From positions 49,036,335-49,100,334 of the forward strand of contig CM046003.1 in assembly GCA_025175895.1 (NCBI GenBank): a DNA stretch of 64,000 bases, given 5' to 3'. The notes beneath the pieces were generated by a model. That model did no database searches and was not told where the DNA came from. It was given only the letters and a program-made list of their open reading frames with translations. The translations under genes were made by a program, and so were the position numbers. Shown here piece by piece: positions 10,426 to 21,873 of the stretch. This DNA is from Wurfbainia villosa (Eukaryota; Streptophyta; Magnoliopsida; Zingiberales; Zingiberaceae). The number at the start of each line of letters is the position of its first letter. Positions within the stretch are counted from its first letter, which is position 1.

Positions 10426-11124
10426 TTATTGAAATGCACTCGCTGGAAGATCGCCCAGAGCGTATAAAGCACCACTCTCAAAGAGCTTACACCCATAAAG
10501 AACTCCATTCAAAGTTATGTAACAACAATTGTTACTAAAAGTCAAATGGTACTCATTTCTATTTAAACAAGAAATAGAAATGATATTCTTTATCAACGAA
10601 GGAACATAAAAGCAATTGTCCAGTTCTAAGACAAGTTCTGTAGGGAGTTTCAACAAATGCGTTCCAATGGCGACTGCAGCAACCTTTGCTCCATTCCCAA
10701 CACGCAAATTTGACTCTCCCTTGACGAGTCTTCTTCTATTCCTTAGCCCATGTATGTCATTACATATATGTGAGCCACACCCAGTATCCAATACCCAAGT
10801 GTTTGAGGAAATAGAATGACAATCAATAACGAAGATATCTGAAGAAGATGGGGCATCCGATGCCTTATCCTTCTTCACGGACTCAAGATAAATCTTGCAC
10901 TTTCTTCGCAAATGGCTCTCCTTGCCATAATGATGGCAAGTTTCCTTTTGTGCTAGTTCTACCTTCTTAGCCCTTCTCTTCTTTCCCTTCTGCTGTTCCT
11001 TTGACTTCCTCTTAGAACCTTTCTTCGAGGAATCAACTAACAGCATCGTCCCCTGCTCATGCTTCTCAGAAGACTCCACAGTCTTCAGCATATTGAGCAG
11101 TACCACAGATGAACCTTCTAGCAT
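10426..11124 (-). pseudogene. Nucleocapsid knuckle and aspartic protease of element D
   Basis: A basic, Lys-rich segment leads to a CCHC-type knuckle, CHHYGKESHLRRKC, in which the second Cys is replaced by Tyr, so zinc binding is probably lost. The protease follows with the active-site triad in WVLDTGCGSHICND intact, the VGNG block and the region around CFYVPSLIKNIISIS. The ORF ends just before the pre-integrase region, which resumes in the neighbouring frame. Confidence 0.85.
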
Positions 11125-11125
11125 C

Positions 11126-11520
11126 TCAGAGGTGAAGAGGAGCTTTGAGACTTACAAACCTTTCGAATCTCACTTGCTCATCAACCAACTCACAAAGATG
11201 AAGGACTACGATATGAGCATCCATATGCTCATGCTGCTTTCGTAGCTTGGGTTCCATCGCGGCTAGCATGATGCAACTCATTTGTTCAGAATCACTCACA
11301 TGTTTCTGATAGGCCAACAATTGGTCCAGAGTTGCATCGTCACTAGGACGGGCGAGAAAAGGCGCTTCGAGGACATTTGCAAGCTTTTCAACCTTGAGAA
11401 CAATTCTCAAGCTTCTAAGCTAGTCCATGAAGCTCGGCCCAGTCAATTTATTCAAATCCAAAATGGAACGCAATTCGAAGACATCATGATCAATCTTAGA
11501 AATACAAAACGAGCATATAT
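11126..11520 (-). pseudogene. gag: Gag capsid region of element D
   Basis: The open part 11126-11410 contains RIVLKVEKLANVLE and ASxxDSEQMSCIMLAAMEPKL-like residues typical of copia gag (UBN2 type). Upstream in the same frame (to about 11520) the words FELRSILDLNKLTGPSF precede a TAG where this family usually has Trp. Downstream the capsid C-terminal part is missing or out of frame. Not functional. Confidence 0.75.
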
Positions 11521-11659
11521 GAGAAAGATGATTTTAAAATGCATCAATATACATTTATAAATCCCATTCATTTTTCGAATTTCAAAAACCCCAAAATCAC
11601 TTCGGGAGATCGTAGGTCCATCTCCGAATGGGCTGATATCCATCATAGTTATGAACAAC

Positions 11660-12075
11660 CTTGGAGAGAGTCCAACAAGCCATTCATAACTACGACGGTA
11701 GGTATCAACTATACCGATTGCATATCACGTATATGCAACTATTACAATGTGCTATCAACTAATTGAATGTTCACACATACATCGGGTTGTTAACACATTA
11801 ACAAGTATGCATCATATGCATAGCACCCAACTTCACCTCCCTTTACATCGACCTTGGAGAGAGTCCAACAAGTCGATGCTCCAGGTTAAAGCCAACCCAT
11901 TAATCGGGACATAATTTTAATATGGTTAGAGCGCATTCAACCAATTAGCCCAGCTTGGAGAGAGTCCAACAACCAAAGCTAACGATTGACCTCTGACTCT
12001 TACCATATTAGTATTAAACTATTCCATGGTTTGAACATATTCGGGTTCGAGCCGGGCTTGGAGAGAGTCCAACAA
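11660..12075 (-). repeat. Four copies of a 19-bp motif in the leader of D
   Basis: CTTGGAGAGAGTCCAACAA (plus strand) occurs exactly at 11660-11678, 11853-11871, 11954-11972 and 12057-12075. Spacings are 193, 101 and 103 bases. Sequence between copies is only weakly similar, so the motif itself seems to be preserved. Confidence 0.9.
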
Positions 12076-12314
12076 CCCAAACAAGAAACGGAACTCTGGT
12101 TCTAACCATATTAATGGAAGGTGTAGTTCATAATATTGTTTAAGGGTTTTTATGTCTCATCCTCTTTGCATGCAAATAACTATTATCTACATGGCATGGC
12201 ATACATGGCATACATCTACATGTCACGACACGCATGGCATAATGTTATGCATCTAATGCAATTACATGGCATACAATTATGTCATGTATATATTTCCTTA
12301 TATGTCATAACTAT

Positions 12315-12705
12315 TTATGAAAATAAAATATGTTTAAGATTTGATTCTCCAAATCAAATCATAATTAAATTAGGAAATAAATTTCCAAATCTAATCACAT
12401 ATTTTATTCATGGAATTATTTGATTAAGGAAAATCTATTTAGGAAACCAATTTCCTAAATCATTAAAACTACTTATGGAAATTAAATATTTTAAGATTTG
12501 ATTTCCCAAATCAAATCATGATTAAATTAGGAAACAAATTTCCAGAATCTAATCAAATATTTTATTTATGGAAAATATCAATTTCCATAAATACTTCCAA
12601 CTTTCCAAAAGTGGAAGATTTCCATAAATACTTCTAGACTTTCCAAAATTGAAAAATTTCCATAAATACTTCTAAATTTCCAAAATTAGAAAATTTCCAG
12701 AAATA
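12315..12705. repeat. AT-rich direct repeats near the PBS of D
   Basis: A block of about 100 bases at 12315-12415 recurs at about 12476-12572 (shared words AAGATTTGATT, CCAAATCAAATCAT, TTAAATTAGGAAA). It is followed by three units of 37-38 bases starting ATTTCCATAAATACTTC at 12581, 12618 and 12656, and a fourth partial unit. Confidence 0.8.
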
Positions 12706-12753
12706 CATTATGACTATCGCAAAACAATTTTTACGATTATGTCGAAACACAAC

Positions 12754-12770
12754 CTGGGCTCTGATACTAC
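12754..12770 (-). promoter_or_regulatory. Primer-binding site of element D
   Basis: TAGTATCAGAGCCCAGG on the minus strand, near-complementary to the 3' end of initiator tRNA-Met as in most plant copia elements (usual core TGGTATCAGAGC). It lies about 21 bases from the last base shared by both LTRs. Confidence 0.7.
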
Positions 12771-14973
12771 CTTTTAAGATCACAAGGCAGGTGTGTGTTC
12801 GATCATGTTTCGTGAAATACATGAGCACAGCGGAAGCAATAAAAATAATAAATACTCCTATTTATTACAACACACACAACACACGCATGCATATTACAAC
12901 AAGTGTAGACATAACCGTAAATTAAAATTTGCAATAAAAGAAATTTATCTACGTTATACCTTTCGTATGACGTGTAGCGGGAACGACATCAACCGGAACG
13001 ATCCTTGTAAGAATCATCTCTATCCGTATCCACGCCGAGCTCCTCGGGATGACTTCGCTAAGTCACGAGCTTCGTCTTCGTACGGGTTACTAGCCTCGTG
13101 TTGAAGATGACGTGATCGAGAGATGATCACGATCCGAATCCAAATTCGGATCCTAAAACGAGTTCTCAAAACTCGCTTCTCCGGAGAGGTATTCGTCAAC
13201 CGTTTGACGAATCCTTCGTCCCCCACCTCAGAGGATTACCGGAGATCAAATACCCGGTAAGTTAGCCGCTGTCGGAGCACTAACCGTCGTCCAAACGATG
13301 CTCCGACAACAAAGAAACAAGCTGTCCAGAAAAACTGGACAGCTTTTGGTGGAGGAATAGAGGCCGGCTAAGGAAAGATGGAAGCTCACCTTATCACCAA
13401 CCCAAAGGAGATCGCCAAGGGTCGCCGGAGGTTCTCCCGCTGAAGCTTGACTGGCAAAGACTTGACGTGCACACAAGCCGGGCGGCAGTACTTTAGGGTT
13501 GGCGCCAATTAACTCCAAGGTGGAGGTGGGCGACAACTCAAGGGGGCTAGGGTTTGGATTAGTTAGGGTTTAACAATCCCTTAAGCCCTCTTTTATAGAG
13601 AACTAATTCTCTTAATGGTTAATGGATCATATCCATAAAGCCCGTTAACCCGCTCCATTAGGATAAGTTAAAATAAACCAAACCATGATGGTTTATTTTA
13701 AGTTAAAACGAATCAACCAACTTTTGGTTCATTCGCTTAAAATAAACCAAACCCTTTGGTTTATTCTCATCCATTGGATTAGAACCAAACCATTTTGGTT
13801 CATCCATTATGTCTTCATAAGACACGGCCCATCCACGCTTCCATTGCATCAAACAATTTCATGCTCGCTTATGTTTGGTCCAACCAAACATAGTTTCTCC
13901 TGGCCCGAGAATCCCATTCTCAAGCTCGCTTTAAATCCTTTGGATTACACTCGCAGCGTGTGACCAAATAGGTTCTCGGTTTATGTTGGCCGCCTATAAT
14001 TAACCATTAATTATAGAACGATCATGAGTGGCACCTAGTAGTACATCATGATCCCCAATTAACCAAAAGATCAACGGTTGATCCGTAACTATTTCAAACC
14101 CTTCAAGAGCTCGAATGAATCGTGCCCCATTCCTTCACTCATCTTATACCCACTTGGTTCGTGACATGGTCTATAGTGTCACCCCACTAGGCGACTCACG
14201 CCACACCTAGCCCAAGTATCATTTCCTCGTCCCCACTGATTCTAGTTACTCCACATGTATCGAAGAGTACCTTACTCTAAACATGTAATGCTTTGGCCAA
14301 AGACTTTAGTAACAATCCGACGAGAGGCCATGGGTATACATCTCCTCGCAAGGAGTGGTGAATCCTTTATAGGCTATTCAAACACCTTCGATCACTTCGA
14401 CTTATACCCAATCATCTCGGGTCCACATCTCCTTAGAGATGTTTGCTTAAGATGTCAAAGCATAAGTCTCCATGATCAAGATGACTTGAATACCGCAAGT
14501 CAAAGGAACCTCGCACTTAAGCCACAAAGAAGAACTTCATTGACATATCTATATATGCAGAGAACCATATGAAGTCTTACTGGTCACTCCAATGAACTAG
14601 TTACCATAACTAGCATCCACGATTAACTCCGGACATCACTATGTCTCCAGCCAGTGAGAATCAGCTGCTTGGATACACCAAGGAGTATACCTCGTGCTAG
14701 TCTCGACAGAATTGATGGTGTCCAAATCCATCAATTTATCGACTAGGGATAATTCCGATACATCACAATTACACATGTAGAGATACTCACTAGTTGTGAT
14801 CCAATCACAAATTCTCTCATGCTGTGAATCGTATCGTGGGCATTCAGTAAATGAGTTTAAGATCCAATCAAATACATAAAACATGTATACTCAAATAGTG
14901 AATCTTCATTTATCATATAAATGGTTCATACATAAGGCGATTGCCTTAGGACATCTCTCATATATTACTAACA
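12771..14973 (-). repeat. 5' LTR of element D (right copy)
   Basis: Starts on the minus strand at 14973 with TGTTAGTAATATATGAG and matches the left LTR down to 12792. The last stretch before the PBS (12771-12791) differs from the terminal bases of the left LTR, so the exact 3' boundary is uncertain. Next to 14973 lies the TSD AGATC (14974-14978). Confidence 0.8.
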
Positions 14974-14978
14974 AGATC

Positions 14979-16074
14979 ATCACCCTATGGTCGCACACGG
15001 CTTGGCCATGTGGAAACACACGGCCGTGTGGTGGCCCGATAGATTTGCGTGACTAGGGCTTTTTCCGAATTTTGCAGCGGTCTAAGGCGATGTCTATATA
15101 AGGATGGCTCCGCCCAAATCCTAGGGGGGAGGCATGAGAGCTAGGATGGCACATCGAAGCCCTAAAAACCTTTGATAACTTTCAATGGGGAGGAGGAACA
15201 TCGCCGGAGGACCACACCTTGCAATTCAACGCCGGAGAGAAGATCACAGAAGCATTGTATATCTCTATTTCTGTGTTTCACTCCTTATGTATTCAATCTT
15301 AGACATGCTTTGTGATTCTTCCTTCGTATACATGGAGTAGTACTTTTGATTCTAGGATTAGGGAGTGGCTTTTGTACATAAACAATGTTGGTTCATGTTA
15401 AATTCTGCCCATGAGTTTGATTTGACAATTGGTAGTTGCTCTTTACTATATCTATGCGTGTTTGGCTTTCTTTCCACCGTGCTTAGGTGATATGAGAGGT
15501 GACATCCCTCACAATCTAAAATTTAGGAGATTTGATTAAGGAACCTAGGGGTAAACCTGATCTCCTGCAACTGTGGGGAGAAGGGTGCAGTGGAATCGAA
15601 AACGATTCACCGTAGGGATTGATTTGACATCCTCGTACCCTCTATCTAGACCTTTTAGGCGGAGATAGCTCCCGGTAGATGTGACATCTCTGTGGGAGAG
15701 TGTATGATGTCCCTTCCATAAAATCGTAGATAAACGTCTAGACAATGCCAATCGACAACATTGTTCTGTGGTACGCAAGCGAAACCAAAGTCATAGAATC
15801 ACCTTTGAATACCTCGGCACACTCTTTTCCTCCTCCATGTGACATCGTACAGAGTAGAGTCCACTGACAGGCCTCACCAACCGAAACCTCTTAGAGTCAC
15901 GTTCGAACAATTACAACCACCGAGTATATTGGTACTCGAATCCCAGTCCCTGTGGGATCAATAATCTTTATTACTTGACGACATCCGTGCACTTGCGGGC
16001 GTCGAGCGCGAGCGCGTGCATTGAGTCATCGACGGTCTCTGTCGCTAGATTTGAGGTCGCGTTCGTGCGCATCA
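14979..16074 (+). repeat. 3' LTR of gypsy element C, right piece
   Basis: Continues the LTR that broke at 5557. It contains CACACGGCCGTGTGG near 15020, a TATA box, a long R/U5 region and an end ...GTGCGCATCA with an arginine/aspartate-rich CG-containing tail that resembles Athila-type LTR ends. No PBS follows. Instead the RNase H region of element K begins, as expected if C inserted into K. The last base is an estimate. Confidence 0.65.
15093..15103 (+). promoter_or_regulatory. TATA box of LTR C
   Basis: TCTATATAAGG followed about 30-50 bases later by a GGGGGGAGGCATGAGAG-type stretch, a plausible transcription start region for the LTR. Confidence 0.55.
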
Positions 16075-16550
16075 ATGACCACACGACCTAACTCACTATT
16101 TGTTAACATGTTCACTGGATGATCTTGGAAATAAAGTCTCAACTTGCGAGCCGTCAGTACCAAAATATACGTCAACTTTTCTAACTCCATATACCTCAAC
16201 TCGGCTCATGTTAATATATGACTTGTATAATAGATGGGTTATTGATGAGAGCCTTCCTGCCTCAATAACACTGAACTGATGAACCCTTCAGAAATAGATA
16301 GATACACCCACAGAGGTTCTCCTAGAATAGGTTTAGCTAACAAAGGGAGTTCAGCCAAATACTTTTTTAACTCTCGAAAGGCTTTTTCACATGGTTAAAC
16401 CCATTGAAATCGAACAGTCTTTCTAAGAATTTGGAAGAAGGATAGACCTCGATCTGTTGCTCTAGCAATAAATCGAAATAATGAGACAATTCTTCCCATA
16501 AGCTTCTACATCTCACATCGATTGGTGGGTGACTTCATATTGCACAGTGC
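16075..16550 (-). pseudogene. pol: RNase H remnant of element K
   Basis: Minus-strand frames show the words YYTSHIL, AELRYMELEKL, ARKLRLYFQDHPV and LTNSELG, the end of the gypsy RT/RNase H region seen in Tat elements, with stops between them. It is cut at 16075 by the LTR of element C. Confidence 0.65.
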
Positions 16551-16972
16551 CTAAACTTTTTTCGAGTTAGCTTGTAACCCCTTCTCCACCACGATATATC
16601 CTAGGAACTTCCCACTTTTCACTCCAAATAGAAACTTCTTTGGATTCAACTTCATATTATAATGTCGGAGAGTAGCAAATGTTTCCTCTAAGTCTTGTGT
16701 CAAATTCTGGATGAGTCGAGATTTTACTAAAATATCATCCACATATACCTCCACATTCCTTCCCTTCTACTCTGAAATATCTTATCCATAAGTCTTTGAT
16801 ATGTGGCTCCGACATTCTTAAGTCCAAAAGGCATCGCTACATAAGAATATAACCCTCCCGCTGTCACAAAACTAACTTTCTTTTGATCCTTCTTGCCTAA
16901 GGGGATCTGATGATACCCTTGATAAGCATCCATAAGTGAAACAACCTCATAACCTACTGTGGAATCAACCAA
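16551..16972 (-). pseudogene. pol: Reverse transcriptase of element K
   Basis: Two overlapping frames hold the palm. 16727-16972 has SLMDAYQGYHQIPL, FVTAGGLYSYVAMPFGLKN and GATYQRLMDKIF. 16551-16754 has the catalytic YVDDILVKS, LEETFATLRHYNMKLNPKK and SGKFLGYIV. They are joined by a one-base frameshift near 16750. Both active-site regions (LMDAYQG and YVDD) are still readable. Confidence 0.85.
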
Positions 16973-17705
16973 CTGATGATATGAGACAAGGGGTAGTAGT
17001 CATTAGGGAAGACTTTATTTAAATCATGAAAGTCAATACATATCTTTCAATACATATTCGCCACTGCCAGAGGGCTTGGGAACAAGAACTACATTTGACA
17101 CCCACTCAGGGAATTGAATTTTTCTTACATAACCTGCTTGCAACAACTTATCCACTTCCTCAGCAATGACTTTGTCCTTCTCCGGTCCAAAATGCCGCCT
17201 CTTTTGTTGAACTGGTCGAGTTCCTCGGGGTAATATTCAAGTGATGCTCGACAACTCGAGGATCAATCCCCATCAGGTCATGTACATCTCTAGCAAAGAT
17301 ATCTTCATTTATTCACATATAGGAAATGAGTTCTTCCTTCACCTCCAACTACTTAGCCACCCTAATGAGCTTTCCCAGAGCTATTTCCACCGACTCACCT
17401 TTCTCCACTGTCTCCTTCTTGGGTGTGGTCTCCTCCAGCACATATACTTCTGAAGTTGCAAACATCTTTCCTCGGGGATCGTGCACCCGAGCTTTTTTGT
17501 TATCATCCCGAAGCATTTGAATACAACAACTCTGAGCTACTTTTTGCTTCCCCTTGACCTCTCCAACCAACTAACCCATCAGGAATTTCATCTTCTAACG
17601 ATAAGGAGACACCACCACCTGAAAAATTGATAAAAACGGACAACCCGAGATAGAATTAAATGCAGATGGAGCATCTACTATAAGAAAGGGAGTCATGCTA
17701 ATCTT
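16973..17705 (-). pseudogene. pol: Protease-RT linker and RT N-terminus of element K
   Basis: No long frame, but minus-strand fragments match gypsy pol: a DLMGIDPRVVEHHLN block near 17240-17290, AEEVDKLLQAGYVR-type residues near 17150 and PEWVSNVVLVPKPSG near 17060-17110. The frame 17349-17570 covers a linker without recognisable motifs. Confidence 0.6.
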
Positions 17706-17927
17706 CTAACTCAACTTCATCCACAAGGTGAAGGGTAGAGATATCAGTCCAACGGGGTGCACCATGCGCCCCACAAACCCAAATAGAGGAGTTGAGACTT
17801 CCTCCAGCTGTGTATTCCCTAGTTGCATCTGGTTGAAAGCCTGCTGGAACAAAATGTTGATTGAACTCCTCGATTCCACCAAGACTCGGGCCACCTCATA
17901 GTTGGAAAGATAAATTCTAATTACCAA
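17706..17927 (-). pseudogene. Aspartic protease of element K, active site damaged
   Basis: The protease is recognised by IRIYLSNYEVARVLVE, then SSINILF and the FNQMQLGNTQL and LFGFVG stretches that follow the active site in Tat proteases. Where a D-[ST]-G triad is expected the sequence reads E-S-R, so both the catalytic Asp and the Gly are changed. Confidence 0.75.
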
Positions 17928-18172
17928 GGCATTAGTGTGAGACAGAAGAATACCTTGCAGGTCTTCAAGTCCAAAACTTATCTAGGGCATAGCCGGAATA
18001 GCCTGATATTTTCCAATGGCTAGACTCTCCATCCTACGGGCATATGACTTTTGGGTCCTATTGCAGTCTCCATCAATGGGTCCTCCAACAATAACATGAA
18101 TGATGCCTCGGGAAGGAATATCCTCTGGAGCACCCAAAGCGCCACCACTTATCCCCTCCTGAGGGTGGCTAC

Positions 18173-18617
18173 CTAGCTGGGCTGCACCTGCATTTGTGGA
18201 GGGATGACCCGTGGTGTTCTGTTGTATGACCCTAGTCGGGGAGCAAGAGATCTATGCCCCCTTCTGACGCTAAATCGTAATTGTCGTTGCAAATGTGGAT
18301 ATTCCCTTCTGATGCGCTCCAACTCCTTTTGTAACCCAAAACACCGACCACTATCATGCCCATATTTTGTATGATACTGACAGAAGAACGGAGTTGGTGG
18401 GTTGCGAGGAACCCCTTGATACCCCCCAGGGTGTCGGATGATGTCATGCCGATCATAAGCCTCCAATTCTTACTCCTTTCAAGTCTGAGGTAGAGGTATG
18501 GCCTCCGCGGCCATAACACGGAGGGGATGAGGAGGAGGAGCTTCTAAAATCAAGGACCATGGATGAGGTACTGCAGAAGGAATAGGTCTAGCATACTCCC
18601 TCCGGGGAGGTCCCTGC
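18173..18617 (-). pseudogene. gag: Gag C-terminal half with zinc-finger-like motif, element K
   Basis: The part 18173-18466 carries CQYHTKYGHDSGRCFGLQKELE, the CxxHxxxGHxxxxC pattern of Tat gag proteins, followed by a basic Arg-rich tail. Upstream (18467-18617) is a proline-rich stretch in a broken frame. The region is separated from the rest of gag by inserted LTR L. Confidence 0.75.
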
Positions 18618-20047
18618 TGTTGGGGATCGATGGCCCGATTAGAAGGGGGGTTGAATAGCTGAATCGTTAGTCGATGGAACTCGCTTGCGCTTAATCATCT
18701 ACAATTCTCGTTATCATAGCAGAATAATAATAATGCTAATGCAAAGCCAATTAAACCTAAAAACAAAGTAAAGAAGAAGCAATCATGAACACAATCTTTT
18801 AACGTGTTCACGACCCTTGCTGTTAGTCCACGACAATCCGTTAGGCAGATCACTCCCTCAACCTTTTCACTAAACCCTCCTTTAGCTCAAATCAAGGTGG
18901 AGGAAACCTTTTTACACAAACTCTCCCTCTTACAATATGATAGAGATAGAAAGAGGAAAGAGGAGAGTAAAAATGTTTTGGGTACTTGGATCAAAGTTTG
19001 GAGTTAAAGTATTAACCTCTCCAAGGCTCTTAAGCCCTCTTTTTACAGAGAAGAGGGATTTCTTCCTGTTGGACATGCAGCAGTCGACTGCTACATATGT
19101 CGTGAATGATCGCTCTTATGTAGCCGCTTGTAAGTTCCAACGATACCATCAATCGATCCAAACCCTAGCAAATCCAATCGATGCACAAGCGAGCCGAGCC
19201 GGTCGAGCTGCCTCGCTTCTGCTCGTGCCCACTTATATCAGTCGACTGTCATACCTTGGTAGTTGACTGCCAACCCTTGGTAGTCGACTATTAGGCCACA
19301 AAATTCTAGCTGACACAAGTTAACTAGAAGTCGACTTGCACCAGCCGACTGATACCTATATCAGTTGACTGTCGTCGGGTAACACCTCAAACAACAAGAT
19401 GTTTGAGCATTCGACCGTCGGGTAAAACTTCAAACACATATATTTGAGCATTCGACACTTGACCTTATCCATTTGGCCAAGTTCCCTAAGTAGAACTACC
19501 CCATCTCGGGTTACATTCGCTCAACTCTCATCTCCCCACGGAGTACACCATTGAAGCTCTCTTCCTTCGACCTACGTCCCTCGGATGCACTAAGATCACG
19601 ACTTCTCCCCTGCCATCCTTCGCGTCTTGCCCTGAAGTCTTCTTCCTTTGGCTTCACTCCAATGCTCCTCATCCGGCGGTCCCTCGGATGCACCAAGCTC
19701 ACGACTTCTCCCCGTGCCATCCTTCACCGACTCAAGGACCCGAGCCACGAGATAGATGAACTTGCTAATGCTTCATCAAGCTAGTCATGTGTGATTCACT
19801 AAGTCCTACACAACTTAAACACACACATCAAAAGTATAACATCCTAACTTAAACTCTTTGACACACACATTAAAACCAAAATCATACTTGGATTGATTGC
19901 CCTAACAATCTCCCCCTTTTTGATGTGTGTCAATATGTTTAAGTTAAGTAAAAACCCTTAAGGAAAGTAAAGCATGAATATAAACATGGAAATCAAACTC
20001 CCCCTTAACACATGCTTTAAATATGATTAACTTAAACCTTAACACTC
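18618..20047 (-). mobile_element. Element L: truncated reversed copia/SIRE-like 3' end in K's gag
   Basis: An LTR occupies 18618-19907 (minus strand: starts TGTTAGGGCAATCAATCC, ends ...TCGATCCCCAACA). Directly upstream of it on the minus strand is the polypurine tract AAAAAGGGGGAGAT (19908-19921), then about 126 bases of non-coding internal sequence, then K's gag again. The rest of L is missing. The start is very like that of element G (51216). It contains CAGTCGACTG-type palindromes at 19080-19110 and 19235. The flanks CCTGC (18613-18617) and GCTGC (20048-20052) nearly match, a possible decayed target duplication. Confidence 0.7.
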
Positions 20048-20940
20048 GCTGCACTTGAGGCTGATTCCTTTCTGTTGGAGTGGAGATGGCTCTCTTCTTA
20101 GCTCGTCATACCTTCAACCCCTCCTCCTCATTGATGTATTCCTCAACTCGACCTAGTAGCTCTTCATAACTCGTAACTGGCTTCCTCAACAAAGAACTGA
20201 GAAAGGGCCATTCCTTCAAACCGTGAGGGATATCTACCCTTAAAAAATCAAGTATCACCGAAGGTATCTCTCGAGTGATAGTGGTAAAGCGATGGATATA
20301 ACTTCGCAGTGATTCAGAGGGCTCCTGCTTTAAATGAAGTAAAATAGAAGCATCATGTTTGTACCTTTTACAACTAGCAAAATATTTCATGAAAACTTCT
20401 TTTAGATCTCTAAAGCAAGTGATGGAGCCCAGTCATAATGACTCAAACCATCTCTAGGTAGACAAAGACAAGGTGATGCAGAAGGCCTGACACATGAAAG
20501 CATCAGTGTAACAATGAAGGGTAGCTGCTCTTTCAAACTGGGATAAATGTTCTTCAGGATCATAAGTGTCGTCATACAATCCAATTTGAGGAGGGCAAAA
20601 TGAGACAACAGACGTTCCAACATGATGTATTCTATGAACGAACAAGGCTAGTAGGGTTTCGGAGCCTTGGTTGAATGACTTTCTCCTTGTTCTTCCCTTC
20701 TAGTGGGTAAGGGAGGAAGAGGATATCTCTCGGCTCCCCCTAGTAGTCCTTCTCTTGGCAGTATGTCAGTTTTATGTATACCCACCATAGGGACGTAGGA
20801 AAATCCACCGTGGGGTTGCTCTCTTCTGGATGGCTCTCCTGAATGGGGTTGAAGATACCTCATTCTTCTTTCTTTTTCCATTCGTGCATTGCCCACAACT
20901 TTATTTATCATGGAGGCCAATTAAGAAGGTAGAATGATCA
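20048..20940 (-). pseudogene. gag: Gag N-terminal half (capsid) of element K
   Basis: Three frames in succession give a Ty3/gypsy gag. 20648-20920 is a charged N-terminal region. 20402-20645 has GLYDDTYDPEEHLSQFE and a Cys/Phe-rich helix region. 20106-20390 has HLKQEPSESLRSYIHRF, VDIPHGLKEWPF and SYEELLGRVEEYINEEE, the retrotrans_gag block. Frameshifts join them. It ends at the insertion of L. Confidence 0.8.
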
Positions 20941-21022
20941 TTGCGACTTCTTCAGGAGTAAAAGCCACCGGATGAGGAATTTCTTGGAGTTGTATCTATA
21001 TGTCGTGCTGAGACTAAGTTTT

Positions 21023-21039
21023 CCACAGACTACGCCAAT
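21023..21039 (-). promoter_or_regulatory. Primer-binding site of element K
   Basis: ATTGGCGTAGTCTGTGG on the minus strand, next to the LTR end ...GTGCCACATCA. It resembles the TTGGCGCCGTCTGTGG site usual in Tat elements, with two changes in the middle. Confidence 0.65.
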
Positions 21040-21239
21040 TGATGTGGCACGCATTTTTCTCCCGGAAGATGCGCTATCGAGGATGCATTCTCTCCGACCG
21101 CAGCAGTAAAAATCTTCTTGCTCTATTCCTATGAAAGTTAATACATGTTAGACCACTGCTAACCTTCCCAGTGGAGATCCTCTGATGCTTAAGTTAGAGC
21201 TTGTATGAGGAAGAGAAAACAAGTAGTAGCGGTAATGAA

Positions 21240-21873
21240 TGTTGGGAGTATGGGGAATACAATCAAAGTCCCACATTGGTAAGACATGGAAAAGATCATG
21301 TGCTTATAAGAAAAAAGATATCTCCATTGGTATGAGGCCTTTTGGGTAAAGCCCAAAAATAAAACCATGAGGGCTTAGACCCAAAGTGGACAATATCATA
21401 CCATTGTGGAGATATGTGGAGCTTATAAGCACTAACAATTGGTATCAGAGCCATGGTCCATGTCAAGCCATGAACCTCGAACGAAGGAAGTTGAGCTCCC
21501 ACGTCCGGATCAAGAGAACCAGACATTAGGAAGGAAGTCTAGTTGGGTCGGGGGGACCGAACAACTGGCAGGAAGTCCTGGTGGGTTGAAGATCGGACAT
21601 CAAGCAGAGAAAATCCTTCGAGGAGGGATAGGCTTGAGGGGGGGCCCAATGTGGTCCTTCGTTTGAGGGGGGGATTGTTGGGAGTATGGGGAATACAATC
21701 AAAGTCCCACATTGGTAAGACATGGAAAAGATCATGTGCTTATAAGAAAAAAGATATCTCCATTGGTATGAGGCCTTTTGGGTAAAGCCCAAAAATAAAA
21801 CCATGAGGGCTTAGACCCAAAGTGGACAATATCATACCATTGTGGAGATATGTGGAGCTTATAAGCACTAACA
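21240..21873 (+). mobile_element. TRIM1: complete miniature LTR element with identical LTRs
   Basis: 634 bp in total. LTRs 21240-21437 and 21676-21873 are 198 bp each and show no difference by eye. PBS TTGGTATCAGAGCCATGG lies at 21439-21456, a G-rich tract TTGAGGGGGGGAT precedes the second LTR, and the TSD ATGAA is exact (21235-21239, 21874-21878). The 238-bp internal region has no ORF of note. It is non-autonomous and needs enzymes from another element. Identical LTRs point to recent movement or gene conversion. Confidence 0.95.
21439..21456 (+). promoter_or_regulatory. Primer-binding site of TRIM1
   Basis: TTGGTATCAGAGCCATGG, complementary to initiator tRNA-Met. TRIM2 has the same 18 bases on the minus strand at 24197-24214. 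Confidence 0.9.

Larger units (their letters stand above)
11521..12753 (-). other. Untranslated leader of element D
   Basis: About 1.2 kb between PBS and gag without a credible ORF. It contains four copies of a 19-base motif, an AT-rich duplicated block and short tandem repeats (listed separately). Small reading frames in it have no recognisable features. Confidence 0.7.
5558..14973 (-). mobile_element. Element D: Ty1/copia element, Tork/Angela-like, nearly complete but inactive
   Basis: Two LTRs of about 2.2 kb bound a 5-kb internal region. Read on the minus strand the order is PBS, leader, gag, protease, integrase, RT, RNase H, PPT, which is the Ty1/copia order. The 5-bp TSD AGATC is exact (5553-5557 and 14974-14978). 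The host is the LTR of C. Coding parts are split by frameshifts and stops, so it is not autonomous now. The RT/RNase H sequence and the gag words LDLNKLTGPSF and RIVLKVEK suggest the Tork/Angela lineages. That lineage call is from memory of the family. Confidence 0.9.

Noticed and set aside
11452..12423. Small ORFs between gag and PBS in element D
   Set aside because: No conserved features. They lie in the AT-rich leader and are not in frame with gag.
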